A stretch of 64,000 bases of DNA from Allopusillimonas soli (GTDB lineage: Bacteria; Pseudomonadota; Gammaproteobacteria; Burkholderiales; Burkholderiaceae_B): assembly GCF_004153445.1 (NCBI RefSeq), contig NZ_SDQC01000001.1, positions 1,116,001 through 1,180,000 of the forward strand. The letters are read 5' to 3'. How positions within the stretch are numbered: position 1 is the first letter of the stretch; each line of letters starts with the position of its first letter. Below, one piece after another: positions 55,214 to 63,645 of the stretch. Both the position numbers and the translations under genes were made by a program. Below the pieces are notes generated by a model. The model was given only the letters and a program-made list of their open reading frames with translations, did no database searches and was not told the DNA's origin.

Positions 55214-55273
55214 ATGGCCAAGCCTGAACAGATCGGCCTCGCTTAACAGAATCTCCAGCGTCAACGCTGATTC
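55214..55273 (+). repeat. 60-bp imperfect direct repeat, copy 2
   Basis: A diverged copy (80%) of the 3' end of the ribbon-helix-helix gene, starting ATGGCCAAGCCTGAACA. It carries an in-frame stop after MAKPEQIGLA and is not part of any gene. With copy 1 it encloses the toxin-antitoxin cassette. Confidence 0.75.
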
Positions 55274-55327
55274 GTCCTCGGCCTGTTCCAAGGCCACCTG
55301 CCGTACCCCTTCCCCGGAGACACCTTC

Positions 55328-55993
55328 ATGCAATCCCTTCCCGCCCTGCGGGCTGGGGCGCTGGCGCTCGCCTGCGTCCTGGCTCCTGTCGCTCATGCCG
55401 CCGGCACGGCTGACCTACTCACTGGCATCCCACGTCTAGCCTGCGAAGCAACGCTTTGCCTGTCATCCAGCCTGCGACCTGGCCAGTGCAGTCCATCCCT
55501 GGACCACTACTTCGGCATCAGGAAGTACAACAAACACGGCCTGGACTGGTCAGCAACCGTCTCAGCGAGACGTTCCTTTCTATCGCAGTGCCCAGCGTCC
55601 GGCGACTCAGGCATGTCAGAGCGCATTGATGCCATATCACGCGGTGCTGGCAAATGCGACGCGGAATTCTTGAACCAAACCTATGCCGATACGGCGTACA
55701 AATGGCGCAAGCGTGAATACGGCGGTGACAGCGGGCAAACCGTCTACGAAGTCCATCCGCTACCTACAGTCACACTCGACCAGCTACCCACCTATTGTGT
55801 CGTTTACAACGATCACGCCTGGACGTATGAGCTGTCTGTACGCTACGTCGGCAGGCCAACCATGGGCGGGCACTGGGTCAAAGCCGAAGAATTCGAGGCC
55901 GCGCAAGCCAAATGGGATGCCGACCATAGCGGGTTATGGGCGCAAGGCTGGAACTTTTCCCTGACAGACCCCAGGCACCGGCGTGGACACTGA
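55328..55993 (+). CDS. trbM: TrbM/KikA-family conjugal transfer protein
   Basis: A 221-residue exported protein. Signal peptide residues 1-24 (ending AHAAG) is followed by the TrbM core: LTGIPRLACEATLCLSSSLRPGQCSPSLDHYFGI and SFLSQCP, with conserved cysteines that should form disulfides in the periplasm. TrbM/KikA proteins accompany mating systems on IncP and IncN plasmids, but their role is unclear. The gene is followed 11 bp later by virB1, so it seems to be the first gene of the transfer operon. Confidence 0.85.
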   Translation: MQSLPALRAGALALACVLAPVAHAAGTADLLTGIPRLACEATLCLSSSLRPGQCSPSLDHYFGIRKYNKHGLDWSATVSARRSFLSQCPASGDSGMSERIDAISRGAGKCDAEFLNQTYADTAYKWRKREYGGDSGQTVYEVHPLPTVTLDQLPTYCVVYNDHAWTYELSVRYVGRPTMGGHWVKAEEFEAAQAKWDADHSGLWAQGWNFSLTDPRHRRGH

Positions 55994-56004
55994 AGGAGCC
56001 AGCC

Positions 56005-56670
56005 ATGATCGCAGAACTTGCAGCCTTGGCCCTCACCTGCGCACCCAACATCCACCCAGTCACCCTGCATGCACTGATTCGTCATGAATCCCGAGTCCGG
56101 CAGTACGCCATCGGCGTCAACCGCAAGGGCCAGCATCTAAAGCAGCAACCCAAAACATTAGCCGAAGCGACCGCAGCCGCTGATCGCCTCATTGACCAGG
56201 GCATCGACTTCGACGCTGGGCTGGGGCAGATCAATGTTCGCAACTGGGCGTGGTTGAATCTGGACAGCAAGACCGTCTTTGATCCCTGCCGCAACTTGGC
56301 GGCTGCCCAGACGGTACTGGCAGAGTGCTATGCCAGAGCGTTACCCCGACAGACGGACCCGCAACATGCCTTACGCGCCGCACTGTCCTGCTACAACACC
56401 GGCAATTTCAAGCGCGGTTTCACCAATGGCTATGTCGGCAAAGTGCTGGCCCAAGCCAAGATCAAGGTTCCGGCCCTGGCACCGTTGAAAAACGAAACGA
56501 CAGGGCCTGCGACAAAGGCCACGCCGGCAGAGCCAGCGCAGAAACCCGATCAAGGACCACCGGCTCAACCAGAAGGCGCACCGGACGGTTTCAGCGCCAA
56601 CCCGGCAACCGACGGTTTTTCACAAACGCGTGACGGCAAACCAGAGACCAACTCGGACACCGACGCCTGA
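56005..56670 (+). CDS. virB1: VirB1-like lytic transglycosylase
   Basis: A 221-residue specialised transglycosylase that opens peptidoglycan for the secretion channel. The catalytic Glu is in HALIRHESRVRQYAIGVN; the fold continues with AGLGQINVRNWAWLNLD and ALSCYNTGNFKRGFTNGYVGKVL. The last 60 residues are a Pro/Ala/Thr-rich disordered tail. AAGGAG precedes the ATG at 56005; a longer open frame upstream overlaps trbM. No clear signal peptide is seen. Confidence 0.92.
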   Translation: MIAELAALALTCAPNIHPVTLHALIRHESRVRQYAIGVNRKGQHLKQQPKTLAEATAAADRLIDQGIDFDAGLGQINVRNWAWLNLDSKTVFDPCRNLAAAQTVLAECYARALPRQTDPQHALRAALSCYNTGNFKRGFTNGYVGKVLAQAKIKVPALAPLKNETTGPATKATPAEPAQKPDQGPPAQPEGAPDGFSANPATDGFSQTRDGKPETNSDTDA

Positions 56671-56757
56671 CGCACCCCTGGCCGACCTAGCCACACTCAT
56701 TCCTATTCTTACCCACCACCACTGCGCCCCTTGGCTTCCAGGGGCAGGAGTCTTTAC

Positions 56758-57078
56758 ATGTCTCTACTGAAACGCATCAAGAACGCTATGTCCTTCCTAC
56801 CGATCATCAGTAAACCGACTACAGCCGCACTACTGCTCGGTATCCATCAGGCTGCATTTGCACAATCCATCGGCGGGCTTTCCCGAGCACAAACGACATT
56901 ACAGACTCTCAGAGACAATCTGGACGTCATCCTGCCCATTGCAGCCATCATCATCGGCGTCATCATTTTTGTACTGTATTCGGCAGAGGTCATGCGCAAA
57001 GACGATGCCATCCGTTGGGGCATTGGCGTGCTGCTGGCCGGATCAGTGGCCGAGCTGGTTGTGTTGCTTTGGAAGTAA
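56758..57078 (+). CDS. virB2: VirB2 major pilin
   Basis: A 106-residue pilin precursor: a long N-terminal signal (to about residue 35, ending AFA-QS), then two hydrophobic helices (VILPIAAIIIGVIIFVLYSAEVM and WGIGVLLAGSVAELVVLLW) joined by a short basic loop. Subunits polymerise into the conjugative pilus. The ATG at 56758 behind GGAG was chosen over one nine codons earlier. Confidence 0.92.
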   Translation: MSLLKRIKNAMSFLPIISKPTTAALLLGIHQAAFAQSIGGLSRAQTTLQTLRDNLDVILPIAAIIIGVIIFVLYSAEVMRKDDAIRWGIGVLLAGSVAELVVLLWK

Positions 57079-57081
57079 GCC

Positions 57082-57402
57082 ATGGCAGCCAACACCTATC
57101 CGGTCTTTAGGGGACTGGGCCGCAAGGCCACCTTCATGGGCGTTCCCACCAAGCTATTACTGGGCGCCTTTACCTGCGTAGCCATAGTCGCGATGACGGC
57201 AGGCCTAGCCTGGTGGGGCTTGCTCTTCATCGTCATACCCGCGCTTGCTATTCTCACCCGCGATGACGATAAAGCCCTGGACGTGCTGTGGCTTGAACTG
57301 AAAACGCGGCGGCGCAATCGCAATCAACGCTTCTGGCAGGGCTCCAGTTACGCCCTGCAAGGCTATCACCGGCGTCGGCCCTGGCGCGCACTCATCAAGT
57401 AA
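57082..57402 (+). CDS. virB3: VirB3 inner-membrane protein
   Basis: A 106-residue protein with the family opening YPVFRGLGRKATFMGVPTKLLLG, two adjacent transmembrane helices (residues 25-55) and a basic C-terminal tail. It works with VirB4 in the inner-membrane part of the channel. It starts 3 bp after virB2 and ends 11 bp before virB4. Confidence 0.93.
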   Translation: MAANTYPVFRGLGRKATFMGVPTKLLLGAFTCVAIVAMTAGLAWWGLLFIVIPALAILTRDDDKALDVLWLELKTRRRNRNQRFWQGSSYALQGYHRRRPWRALIK

Positions 57403-57413
57403 AGGATGTTTCC

Positions 57414-59858
57414 ATGACTGCTGCTACCACCCTGGCCGTGGACGAACGGCGCGTCTCGCGCTATCTGCCCTATTCCCACCATGTCACCGACCAGATCATT
57501 GCCTGCGACAACCATGAATACCTGGCGGTCATAAAGATAACGGGCCGTGCGCCGGATGCCTATGCACAAGATGAGCTGAAAGATTGGATCGAAGCGCTGC
57601 ATAACGTGCTACGCGGCTTACCCATGGGATCGCTTGGCCTGTACTCCCACATCGTGCGCCGTCGCGTCACGGAATACCCCGACAGCGCTTTCAACCAGCC
57701 CTTTGCTTCCAGTTTCGATGCCGCCTACCGTGCCACGTTCGACGCCTCGGGCCTGATGATCAACGATCTATACCTGACAGTGCTCATTCATCCGGTACAG
57801 GATCCGATACTGGGCACATTCGCCAGCCTGGAAAAAGCCGACGCGCAACGCATTGCGCACTGGCAAGCCGAATCCATCGAACGCCTGAACGGCATCATAC
57901 GTGCCTTGAGCGCTGGCCTGTACCGCTACGATCCACAAACCCTGGGCATCGTAGATCGCAAGGGCTTTGCTTTTAGCGAAGCCGCCGAGTTCCTGGGATT
58001 TCTGCTTTCCGGTACGCACCGGCCCGTACCAATCAACCGAGAACGCTTGCGTGACACCCTGCCCTACGCCAGACCGATCTTTGGCCGCCATGGAGAATTG
58101 GGCGAACTGCGTACCGTCGCCAGCTCCCGCATCTTCGGCATGATGGAGCTACGCGACTACCCGGAAGCCACAAAACCGGGACACCTGGATCGGCTGCTGG
58201 GACTGCCGCACGAATTCGTGCTCACTCAATCGTGGGGCAGCCATACCGGAGCGGCAGCCAAAAAGCTGGTCAAGAAACATCACAAGCTGCTGGTCGATTC
58301 GGGCGATGATTCGATCAGCCAGGTCACCCAACTGACTGAGGCCATGGACGATCTGACATCAGCTCGCCTGGGCCTGGGCGATCATCACGCCACGATGCTG
58401 ATTTATGGTGACACGGCTGAAGGGGTGCGCCAGGCCTTGGCCCAGACCGCCACGGCGCTGGCCGAAGAGGCAATCGGCTTCCGGCCACTGGACCGGGCGC
58501 TAGAAGCCGGGTTTTGGGCGCAACTGCCCGGTAATTGGCACTGGCGGCCACGCCCGGTGCCCATCACATCGCTCAACTTCCTGTGTTTTTCCAGCCTGCA
58601 TAACCAACTGACCGGCAAACCGGTCGGCAACCCCTGGGGGCCAGCGGTCACGCTGCTCAAAACCCAGACAGGTAGCCCGTTCTTCTTCAACTTCCATGCC
58701 TCTACTGAGGACTTGGACGAAACCGGAAAGCGTCGTCCGGGCAACACCATGATCATTGGGATGACCGGCACGGGTAAGACTGTATTGCAGGGAATGCTGC
58801 TTACCCAGGCGCAGAAATTTGGTGCAACGTGTGTTGTCTGGGACAAGGATCAGGGCATGCAGGTGCTCATCATGGCGCTGGGGGGCCGCTACTTCAACAT
58901 CCGCCTGGGTGAGGCAACTGGCTGGAATCCGTTTCAGATGGAGCCCACCAAAGGCAACGTCGCCTTCATGGTGCGCCTGGTCGTATTTCTGGCCGAGCGC
59001 CGGGGCGAAGCAGTCACCACACGGCAGCAGGCAGATATTACCCAGGCCGTGCAGCAGCTAACCACGCTGATCGATCGAGAGGCTCGCACGCTATCGACTT
59101 TAAATACCTTGCTGCCCAATCCTTACAGTGAGGATGACACCACGAGCACCATCCATGCTCGCCTGGCCCCTTGGTGCCAGGGCGGTGAATATGGCTGGGT
59201 GTTCGATAACCCTGCCGATGAACTGAGTCTAGCCACCGACACAGGCCAACCCGCCATCTTCGGATTTGATCTGACCGAACTACTCGATGATGACGCAGTA
59301 CGAGGCGCAGCCACGATGTATCTGAAGCACCGCGTTGATGCCCTGCACGATGGCCGGCGCATCATCAATCTGTACGACGAGTGCCAGCACCCGTTGAAGG
59401 ACAGGCATTTTCAGGAAGACATGCAAGATGCCAGCCGCACCATCCGCAAGAAAAACGGCGTGCTGGCCTTCGCTACCCAGGAGCCGGGCGCCATCACGGA
59501 AAACCCAGTCGGCCCCTCTCTGGTTCAGCAGACAGCCACCTTAATTCTGCTGCCTAACCCCAGAGCCAAGGCCCGCGACTACATCGAGGGCTTCGGCCTG
59601 TCACCCACTGAGTTCGAGTTATTGAAGTCTTTGGGCGAGGCCAGCCGTAAATTTCTCGTCAAGCAAGGTTCAAGTGTCACGGTCGCGCAACTGGACTTGT
59701 CCGGCTGCGAAGACGAACTATTGGTGTTCTCTGGCAGCCCCGACATGGCTGAGATAGCCGAACAGGCCGTGGCCCAGGCCGGGCATGATCCGGCCGCCTG
59801 GCTACCTGTGTACCTGGACACCGTCAAACAAAGCCGCCAGATAACCGCCATTTCATAA
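57414..59858 (+). CDS. virB4: VirB4 ATPase
   Basis: An 814-residue CagE/TrbE/VirB4 family ATPase powering pilus assembly. Walker A is MIIGMTGTGKTVLQGML at about residue 450 and Walker B IINLYDECQHPL at about 652, followed by ASRTIRKKNGVLAFATQEPGAI. The N-terminal half carries the usual CagE domain that contacts VirB3. The length is normal. Confidence 0.96.
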   Translation: MTAATTLAVDERRVSRYLPYSHHVTDQIIACDNHEYLAVIKITGRAPDAYAQDELKDWIEALHNVLRGLPMGSLGLYSHIVRRRVTEYPDSAFNQPFASSFDAAYRATFDASGLMINDLYLTVLIHPVQDPILGTFASLEKADAQRIAHWQAESIERLNGIIRALSAGLYRYDPQTLGIVDRKGFAFSEAAEFLGFLLSGTHRPVPINRERLRDTLPYARPIFGRHGELGELRTVASSRIFGMMELRDYPEATKPGHLDRLLGLPHEFVLTQSWGSHTGAAAKKLVKKHHKLLVDSGDDSISQVTQLTEAMDDLTSARLGLGDHHATMLIYGDTAEGVRQALAQTATALAEEAIGFRPLDRALEAGFWAQLPGNWHWRPRPVPITSLNFLCFSSLHNQLTGKPVGNPWGPAVTLLKTQTGSPFFFNFHASTEDLDETGKRRPGNTMIIGMTGTGKTVLQGMLLTQAQKFGATCVVWDKDQGMQVLIMALGGRYFNIRLGEATGWNPFQMEPTKGNVAFMVRLVVFLAERRGEAVTTRQQADITQAVQQLTTLIDREARTLSTLNTLLPNPYSEDDTTSTIHARLAPWCQGGEYGWVFDNPADELSLATDTGQPAIFGFDLTELLDDDAVRGAATMYLKHRVDALHDGRRIINLYDECQHPLKDRHFQEDMQDASRTIRKKNGVLAFATQEPGAITENPVGPSLVQQTATLILLPNPRAKARDYIEGFGLSPTEFELLKSLGEASRKFLVKQGSSVTVAQLDLSGCEDELLVFSGSPDMAEIAEQAVAQAGHDPAAWLPVYLDTVKQSRQITAIS

Positions 59859-59869
59859 GAAGGTAGCCT

Positions 59870-60424
59870 ATGAAACCAGACACTCATGATCGGGAAAAGC
59901 AGCTAGCAGCGCTTGAACACAACCAGCGCCAAGCACAGGCCCGCGACGATTTGCAAGCAACGAAAGATCAGGACTTCTATGCCCGCCTGGGACTTTCCGG
60001 CCCGGAAGCCGAAGAGGCCCCAGGTGATGCTTTTGTCGTTTCCATCCACTGCGAACGCTGGACGCTTTCAGATCTGGAAGCGGGTGGAGGCAGTACCCAC
60101 GATATCGAACTCGACCGCGTCACCTTCAATGCCGATGACTTGGTGCGCCATAGCAGGGATTACGGAATTTCCGAACCATCGAGCACCGATCCCAGCATGA
60201 CCCCGAACATCTGGTTCCGTTCCACGTATCCGCGCGAAGATCGTGCTTACTTTGAGCAAGGTGTAGAAAAATATTACAGCCTACACATCCACGAAGTGAA
60301 CGGCCACCCACCTGGCTCCGCCGAGTATCAACGGGTGGCTGACTTGGTCGGCGTCCGCTTTGATCAAGCCATACTAAGGCAGGAGCAGGAGCTCGAACAA
60401 GACGGGCCAGACCTATGCTCATGA
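59870..60424 (+). CDS. Hypothetical protein in the transfer operon, 184 aa
   Basis: I do not recognise a family. The protein is acidic and cytoplasmic (no signal or membrane segment), with a Gln/Ala/Asp-rich coiled-coil-like start (residues 1-35) and a mixed alpha/beta remainder. It sits between virB4 and a small gene whose start overlaps its stop. Its place within the mating-pair operon is the only hint of function. Confidence 0.7.
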   Translation: MKPDTHDREKQLAALEHNQRQAQARDDLQATKDQDFYARLGLSGPEAEEAPGDAFVVSIHCERWTLSDLEAGGGSTHDIELDRVTFNADDLVRHSRDYGISEPSSTDPSMTPNIWFRSTYPREDRAYFEQGVEKYYSLHIHEVNGHPPGSAEYQRVADLVGVRFDQAILRQEQELEQDGPDLCS

Positions 60425-60606
60425 ATCCATTCAGCCTCCAACATATCCCTGCTCCGAATGACGACATGGGCGTACTTTGTCGGTACATCCTGAAACATAA
60501 ACAAGCGCCCGACTGGCTTACAAAGGCTGGGCACGTCTGCAGCGTGACCGATGCCTGGGCGGCAGTCAAACGCAGCCCGGCCCACCCCAACAACCGTTCA
60601 CCATAG
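60421..60606 (+). CDS. Small hypothetical protein, 61 aa
   Basis: A 61-residue reading frame whose ATG overlaps the previous stop (ATGA at 60421-60424), the usual sign of translational coupling. An ATG two codons earlier is also possible. It contains two Cys and no membrane segment. The family is unknown. The next gene starts 8 bp after its stop, so it fits the operon spacing well. Confidence 0.5.
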   Translation: MNPFSLQHIPAPNDDMGVLCRYILKHKQAPDWLTKAGHVCSVTDAWAAVKRSPAHPNNRSP

Positions 60607-60614
60607 GAAACCCA

Positions 60615-60998
60615 ATGAATCGACGACATTTCATCACTACTGTTAGCGCCGCTGCGCTGCTGACCATCGTAGCCGGATGCAAGACTGAACCAGATGGTGA
60701 AAAGTTTCTTGGTTATTGGAAGTCGGATAGCAAGTATGACCCTGATGCCATCCACATCACCCGAAATGGCGATAGCTTCCTCTTCACGCTCGTCACCAAG
60801 GACCCTTTTGGTGGCGGCTACCAAACCCACAAGCTACCCGGCAAGCTGGATGATTCAGACAACATTCTGGCTGTAGGTGATAAACGCGTTGCCTACGATG
60901 AAAGCGCTGACCTCATCGTGTCGGGCCAGATGAAAGCGCATCGCACGACCGAAGCCGATTACCAAGCCATTGCGAAGCAGGCCAGTACCAAACCCTGA
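60615..60998 (+). CDS. Lipoprotein, candidate entry-exclusion protein
   Basis: A 127-residue lipoprotein: signal sequence with n-region RRH, hydrophobic core, and lipobox IVAGC (Cys22). The mature part is small and polar (GYWKSDSKYDPDAIHITRNG). It lies directly upstream of virB5. In IncP and IncN systems a small lipoprotein (TrbK, Eex) encoded next to the VirB5 homologue blocks uptake of a second copy of the element, so the same role is proposed here. The sequence shows no direct homology I can recognise. Confidence 0.7.
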   Translation: MNRRHFITTVSAAALLTIVAGCKTEPDGEKFLGYWKSDSKYDPDAIHITRNGDSFLFTLVTKDPFGGGYQTHKLPGKLDDSDNILAVGDKRVAYDESADLIVSGQMKAHRTTEADYQAIAKQASTKP

Positions 60999-61036
60999 CC
61001 TTCGCGCCTGAAGGCGCATTCTCCGGAGTATTTCCC

Positions 61037-61741
61037 ATGACACGCTGCAAGTCATTTGCGGCGGGCATCGTCCTGTCCGCCGTTTTCTTAAACCCTGCCC
61101 AAGCCAGCGGCATCCCTACGGTCGATGCTGCCACCATTGCGCAATTACAGGAGCAATTGCTCACTGCCAGAGACCAACTGAAGAATCTGACCGAACAGCT
61201 GGCCACCGCCAAAAGCCAACTCGCCGCATTCACACAATCCAGTGGTTTCGGAAATGTAGTCGGCAGTCCTGACATGCGTGAGCAGTTGCGTTCAGCTCTG
61301 CCTTCGAATGCCCAAGGGCTACTTGATCGCTCAAACGGCTCAAGCCTGGATGGCGACGTTGGCCGTGTTACCGACTCGGTGATGGCGCCGGTAAATTTTG
61401 AAGCGGATCGTACAGAACTTTCAAAGAAGGCGTTGAACATCGAAGCGACAGCCAAGGCCATGAGTCAACGAGCCTATGACTCCATGACCCAGCGTCTGGC
61501 CAATGTAGACGCACTGCAAGACAAGATCAATCAGACGACCAACCCCAAAGAGATATCCGAGCTACAGGCTCGAATCCAAATTGAGCAGACCAATATCCTG
61601 GCCGAGCAAACTCGCATTCAGCTAGCCTCTCAACAACTGGAGGCAGAGCGTCACCTGTTACAGGCCAGAGCAGAACGGGTATATGGTGGCTGGTTTGGGG
61701 ATAACGATACTGCTGGCGTAGATGCCGGATCCAAAGAGTAA
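61037..61741 (+). CDS. virB5: VirB5 minor pilin
   Basis: A 234-residue exported protein with a signal peptide (to about residue 23, ending AQAS) and the helical VirB5 pattern IPTVDAATIAQLQEQLLTARDQLKNLTEQLATAKSQL, then a second long helix region (EISELQARIQIEQTNILAEQTRIQLASQQLEAERHLLQARAE). It caps the pilus tip. GGAG precedes the ATG. Confidence 0.92.
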   Translation: MTRCKSFAAGIVLSAVFLNPAQASGIPTVDAATIAQLQEQLLTARDQLKNLTEQLATAKSQLAAFTQSSGFGNVVGSPDMREQLRSALPSNAQGLLDRSNGSSLDGDVGRVTDSVMAPVNFEADRTELSKKALNIEATAKAMSQRAYDSMTQRLANVDALQDKINQTTNPKEISELQARIQIEQTNILAEQTRIQLASQQLEAERHLLQARAERVYGGWFGDNDTAGVDAGSKE

Positions 61742-61750
61742 GGCGGTACC

Positions 61751-62701
61751 ATGTCTGGTCTCACTCCTTCCGTAACCCCACCCTCAGCTCCTAGCGACAT
61801 TGCCCAATGGGTGATGACTCAAACCGAAAATACATTGAGCGATGCGGTTAACGGCCCAATGCAAGCGCTATTTGAAGCCCTAATGCCGGTCATCACGGTA
61901 GGGCTTACGATTCAATTTGTGGTTTACGCGTTTGCACTGATGCAGGGCCAGAGCAGCATGACCGTCACAGAGTTCTTTCGCAAGGCCATTCTTGTAGCCA
62001 TTGTCGCAATGATTTTTGGCACTGGAGGTTTGTACCAGAACGATATCGCCGAAACCATGATTGCGCTGCCCGACGATGTTACGCAGATCGCCCTGAGTAC
62101 CGGCAGCGTGGCCCAAGAGGTGGACAAGCTGCAGAACGAAACCGGCAAGGCATCAAACGCCATGATGGGCAAGGGCCAAGATGCCTGGTTCAACTTTCTA
62201 CCATCTACCAAAGAAGTCTTGGTCAGCCTTCTTGCCACGATGGTACGTGTCAATGCTGCCGTGGTAGGCAGCATCATCATGGTGATAGTTGTGGTCTGCA
62301 AGGTCGGCATGGCGCTCGTCGTCGCCACGGGTCCCATTTTCATTGCAGCTACTCTGTTTGAACCCACTAAACCACTCTTCAATAGTTGGGTTTCACAAGC
62401 ACTGAATTTCATATTTCTGGCGCTATTGGCCGGCCTGATTTTCGGACTATTGCTGCAGATGAACATCCAGCTCATCCGTATGATTGCCGATCAGATCAAT
62501 GGCGGTGCCAAGGATATTATCGGGCTTTTCGGTGCCCAGCTGCTTGTCGGCATCGCCAGCCTTGTCATCATGGTCATGATCCCAGGCCTCGCAGCCGGTC
62601 TCTCCAACGGCTTTGGCGCTCAGCTCGGTGTGGGTACCGCGGCCAAAGGAGCATTCTCAATGCTACGACTGCGTAGCATGCTGCGCCTGCGCGCCAAATA
62701 G
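61751..62701 (+). CDS. virB6: VirB6 (TrbL/VirB6-type) polytopic inner-membrane channel protein
   Basis: A 316-residue protein with about six membrane segments, including ALMPVITVGLTIQFVVYAFALM, TMVRVNAAVVGSIIMVIVVVCKVGMALVVATGPIFIA and FIFLALLAGLIFGLLLQMNIQ. The FIAATLFEPTKPLFNSWVSQAL stretch, around the central cytoplasmic turn, is a family mark. AAGG precedes the ATG; it starts 9 bp after virB5. Confidence 0.93.
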   Translation: MSGLTPSVTPPSAPSDIAQWVMTQTENTLSDAVNGPMQALFEALMPVITVGLTIQFVVYAFALMQGQSSMTVTEFFRKAILVAIVAMIFGTGGLYQNDIAETMIALPDDVTQIALSTGSVAQEVDKLQNETGKASNAMMGKGQDAWFNFLPSTKEVLVSLLATMVRVNAAVVGSIIMVIVVVCKVGMALVVATGPIFIAATLFEPTKPLFNSWVSQALNFIFLALLAGLIFGLLLQMNIQLIRMIADQINGGAKDIIGLFGAQLLVGIASLVIMVMIPGLAAGLSNGFGAQLGVGTAAKGAFSMLRLRSMLRLRAK

Positions 62702-62790
62702 GCAATCCGCCTGTCGGCCCTTGCCGGGCCAATCAACTGACTTTCTATTCCCCAATCCTTCTGCCAATCCGGCGGGACAGGACCCTTTCT

Positions 62791-62928
62791 ATGAAAAACC
62801 TCTTTGCCGCCCTCGCGCTGGCCGGGCTGCTGACTGGTTGCGCCTTTCATGCGCCCCAGCCGCCGCAACCGGCCGATACGCCACGCGTGCCAGTCAATGC
62901 CACGCCGCCTCTTTTCAAAGGAGTTTGA
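62791..62928 (+). CDS. virB7: VirB7-like small outer-membrane lipoprotein, 45 aa
   Basis: A 45-residue reading frame: MKNLFAALALAGLLTGC is a lipoprotein signal with lipobox LLTGC (Cys17), followed by a Pro-rich 28-residue mature peptide. Its size, lipobox and place between virB6 and virB8 match VirB7, which anchors VirB9 in the outer membrane. The virB8 GTG start follows 3 bp later. It is easily missed because of its length. Confidence 0.88.
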   Translation: MKNLFAALALAGLLTGCAFHAPQPPQPADTPRVPVNATPPLFKGV

Positions 62929-62931
62929 CTC

Positions 62932-63618
62932 GTGTCCGCATCACTTAAATCCGAAGACGTTGCCGCTTACCTGGAGCAGTCGCGCGGCCTGGAGCGCGAT
63001 CACCTCGGCGAGCTCGTCAGCAGCCGTAAACGCGCCTGGCAGGTGGCCCTCGGTGCTGGCCTGATCGCCCTGGCCTCCATCGCTGCTGTTACGGGCCTCA
63101 CCCCTTTGAAACAGCCACCTGAAATGTATGTGGTCCGCGTCGATAGCGCCACCGGCTCCATCGACCATGTCAGCAGCCTGGGCCAGCCGCTCGAAGACTA
63201 CGGCCAGCGCATCGCCAAGTATTTTCTGAACACGTACGTGCTGAACTGCGAGGGCTACAGCTGGCAGACGATACAGGAGCAATTCGACACGTGCGCCTTG
63301 CTGTCCTCTGCACCCATCCAGACGCAATACGGCAAACGATTCGAAGGGCAGGACGCCGTCACGACACGCCTCGGTACCCAGGGCACCGTCGATGTGCAGA
63401 TTCATTCGATCACCTTGGGTGCCAACCAGGCCGCTATCGTGCGCTTTACCAAGACGGAGCGGGAAGTCACCACGGGCAACATCACCAAGGCTCAGCACCT
63501 GATTGCCACCATGGCTTATCAATACACCGACGTGCCGCTCACCGAAGAGGTCGCCCGCCTGAACCCGCTGGGCTTTCAGGTCATGCGCTATGACTTGGCT
63601 GCCGATCTGTCGCGCTGA
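62932..63618 (+). CDS. virB8: VirB8 inner-membrane scaffold protein
   Basis: A 228-residue bitopic protein: short cytoplasmic N terminus (residues 1-37), one transmembrane helix (WQVALGAGLIALASIAAVTGL) and a periplasmic NTF2-like domain (MYVVRVDSATGSIDHVSSL ... YFLNTYVLNCEGYSWQTIQEQFDTCALLS). The start is GTG with AAAGGAG upstream inside virB7. It nucleates assembly of the channel core. Confidence 0.94.
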   Translation: MSASLKSEDVAAYLEQSRGLERDHLGELVSSRKRAWQVALGAGLIALASIAAVTGLTPLKQPPEMYVVRVDSATGSIDHVSSLGQPLEDYGQRIAKYFLNTYVLNCEGYSWQTIQEQFDTCALLSSAPIQTQYGKRFEGQDAVTTRLGTQGTVDVQIHSITLGANQAAIVRFTKTEREVTTGNITKAQHLIATMAYQYTDVPLTEEVARLNPLGFQVMRYDLAADLSR

Positions 63619-63645
63619 CACCGACAAGGATCTGAAGGAATTCTT

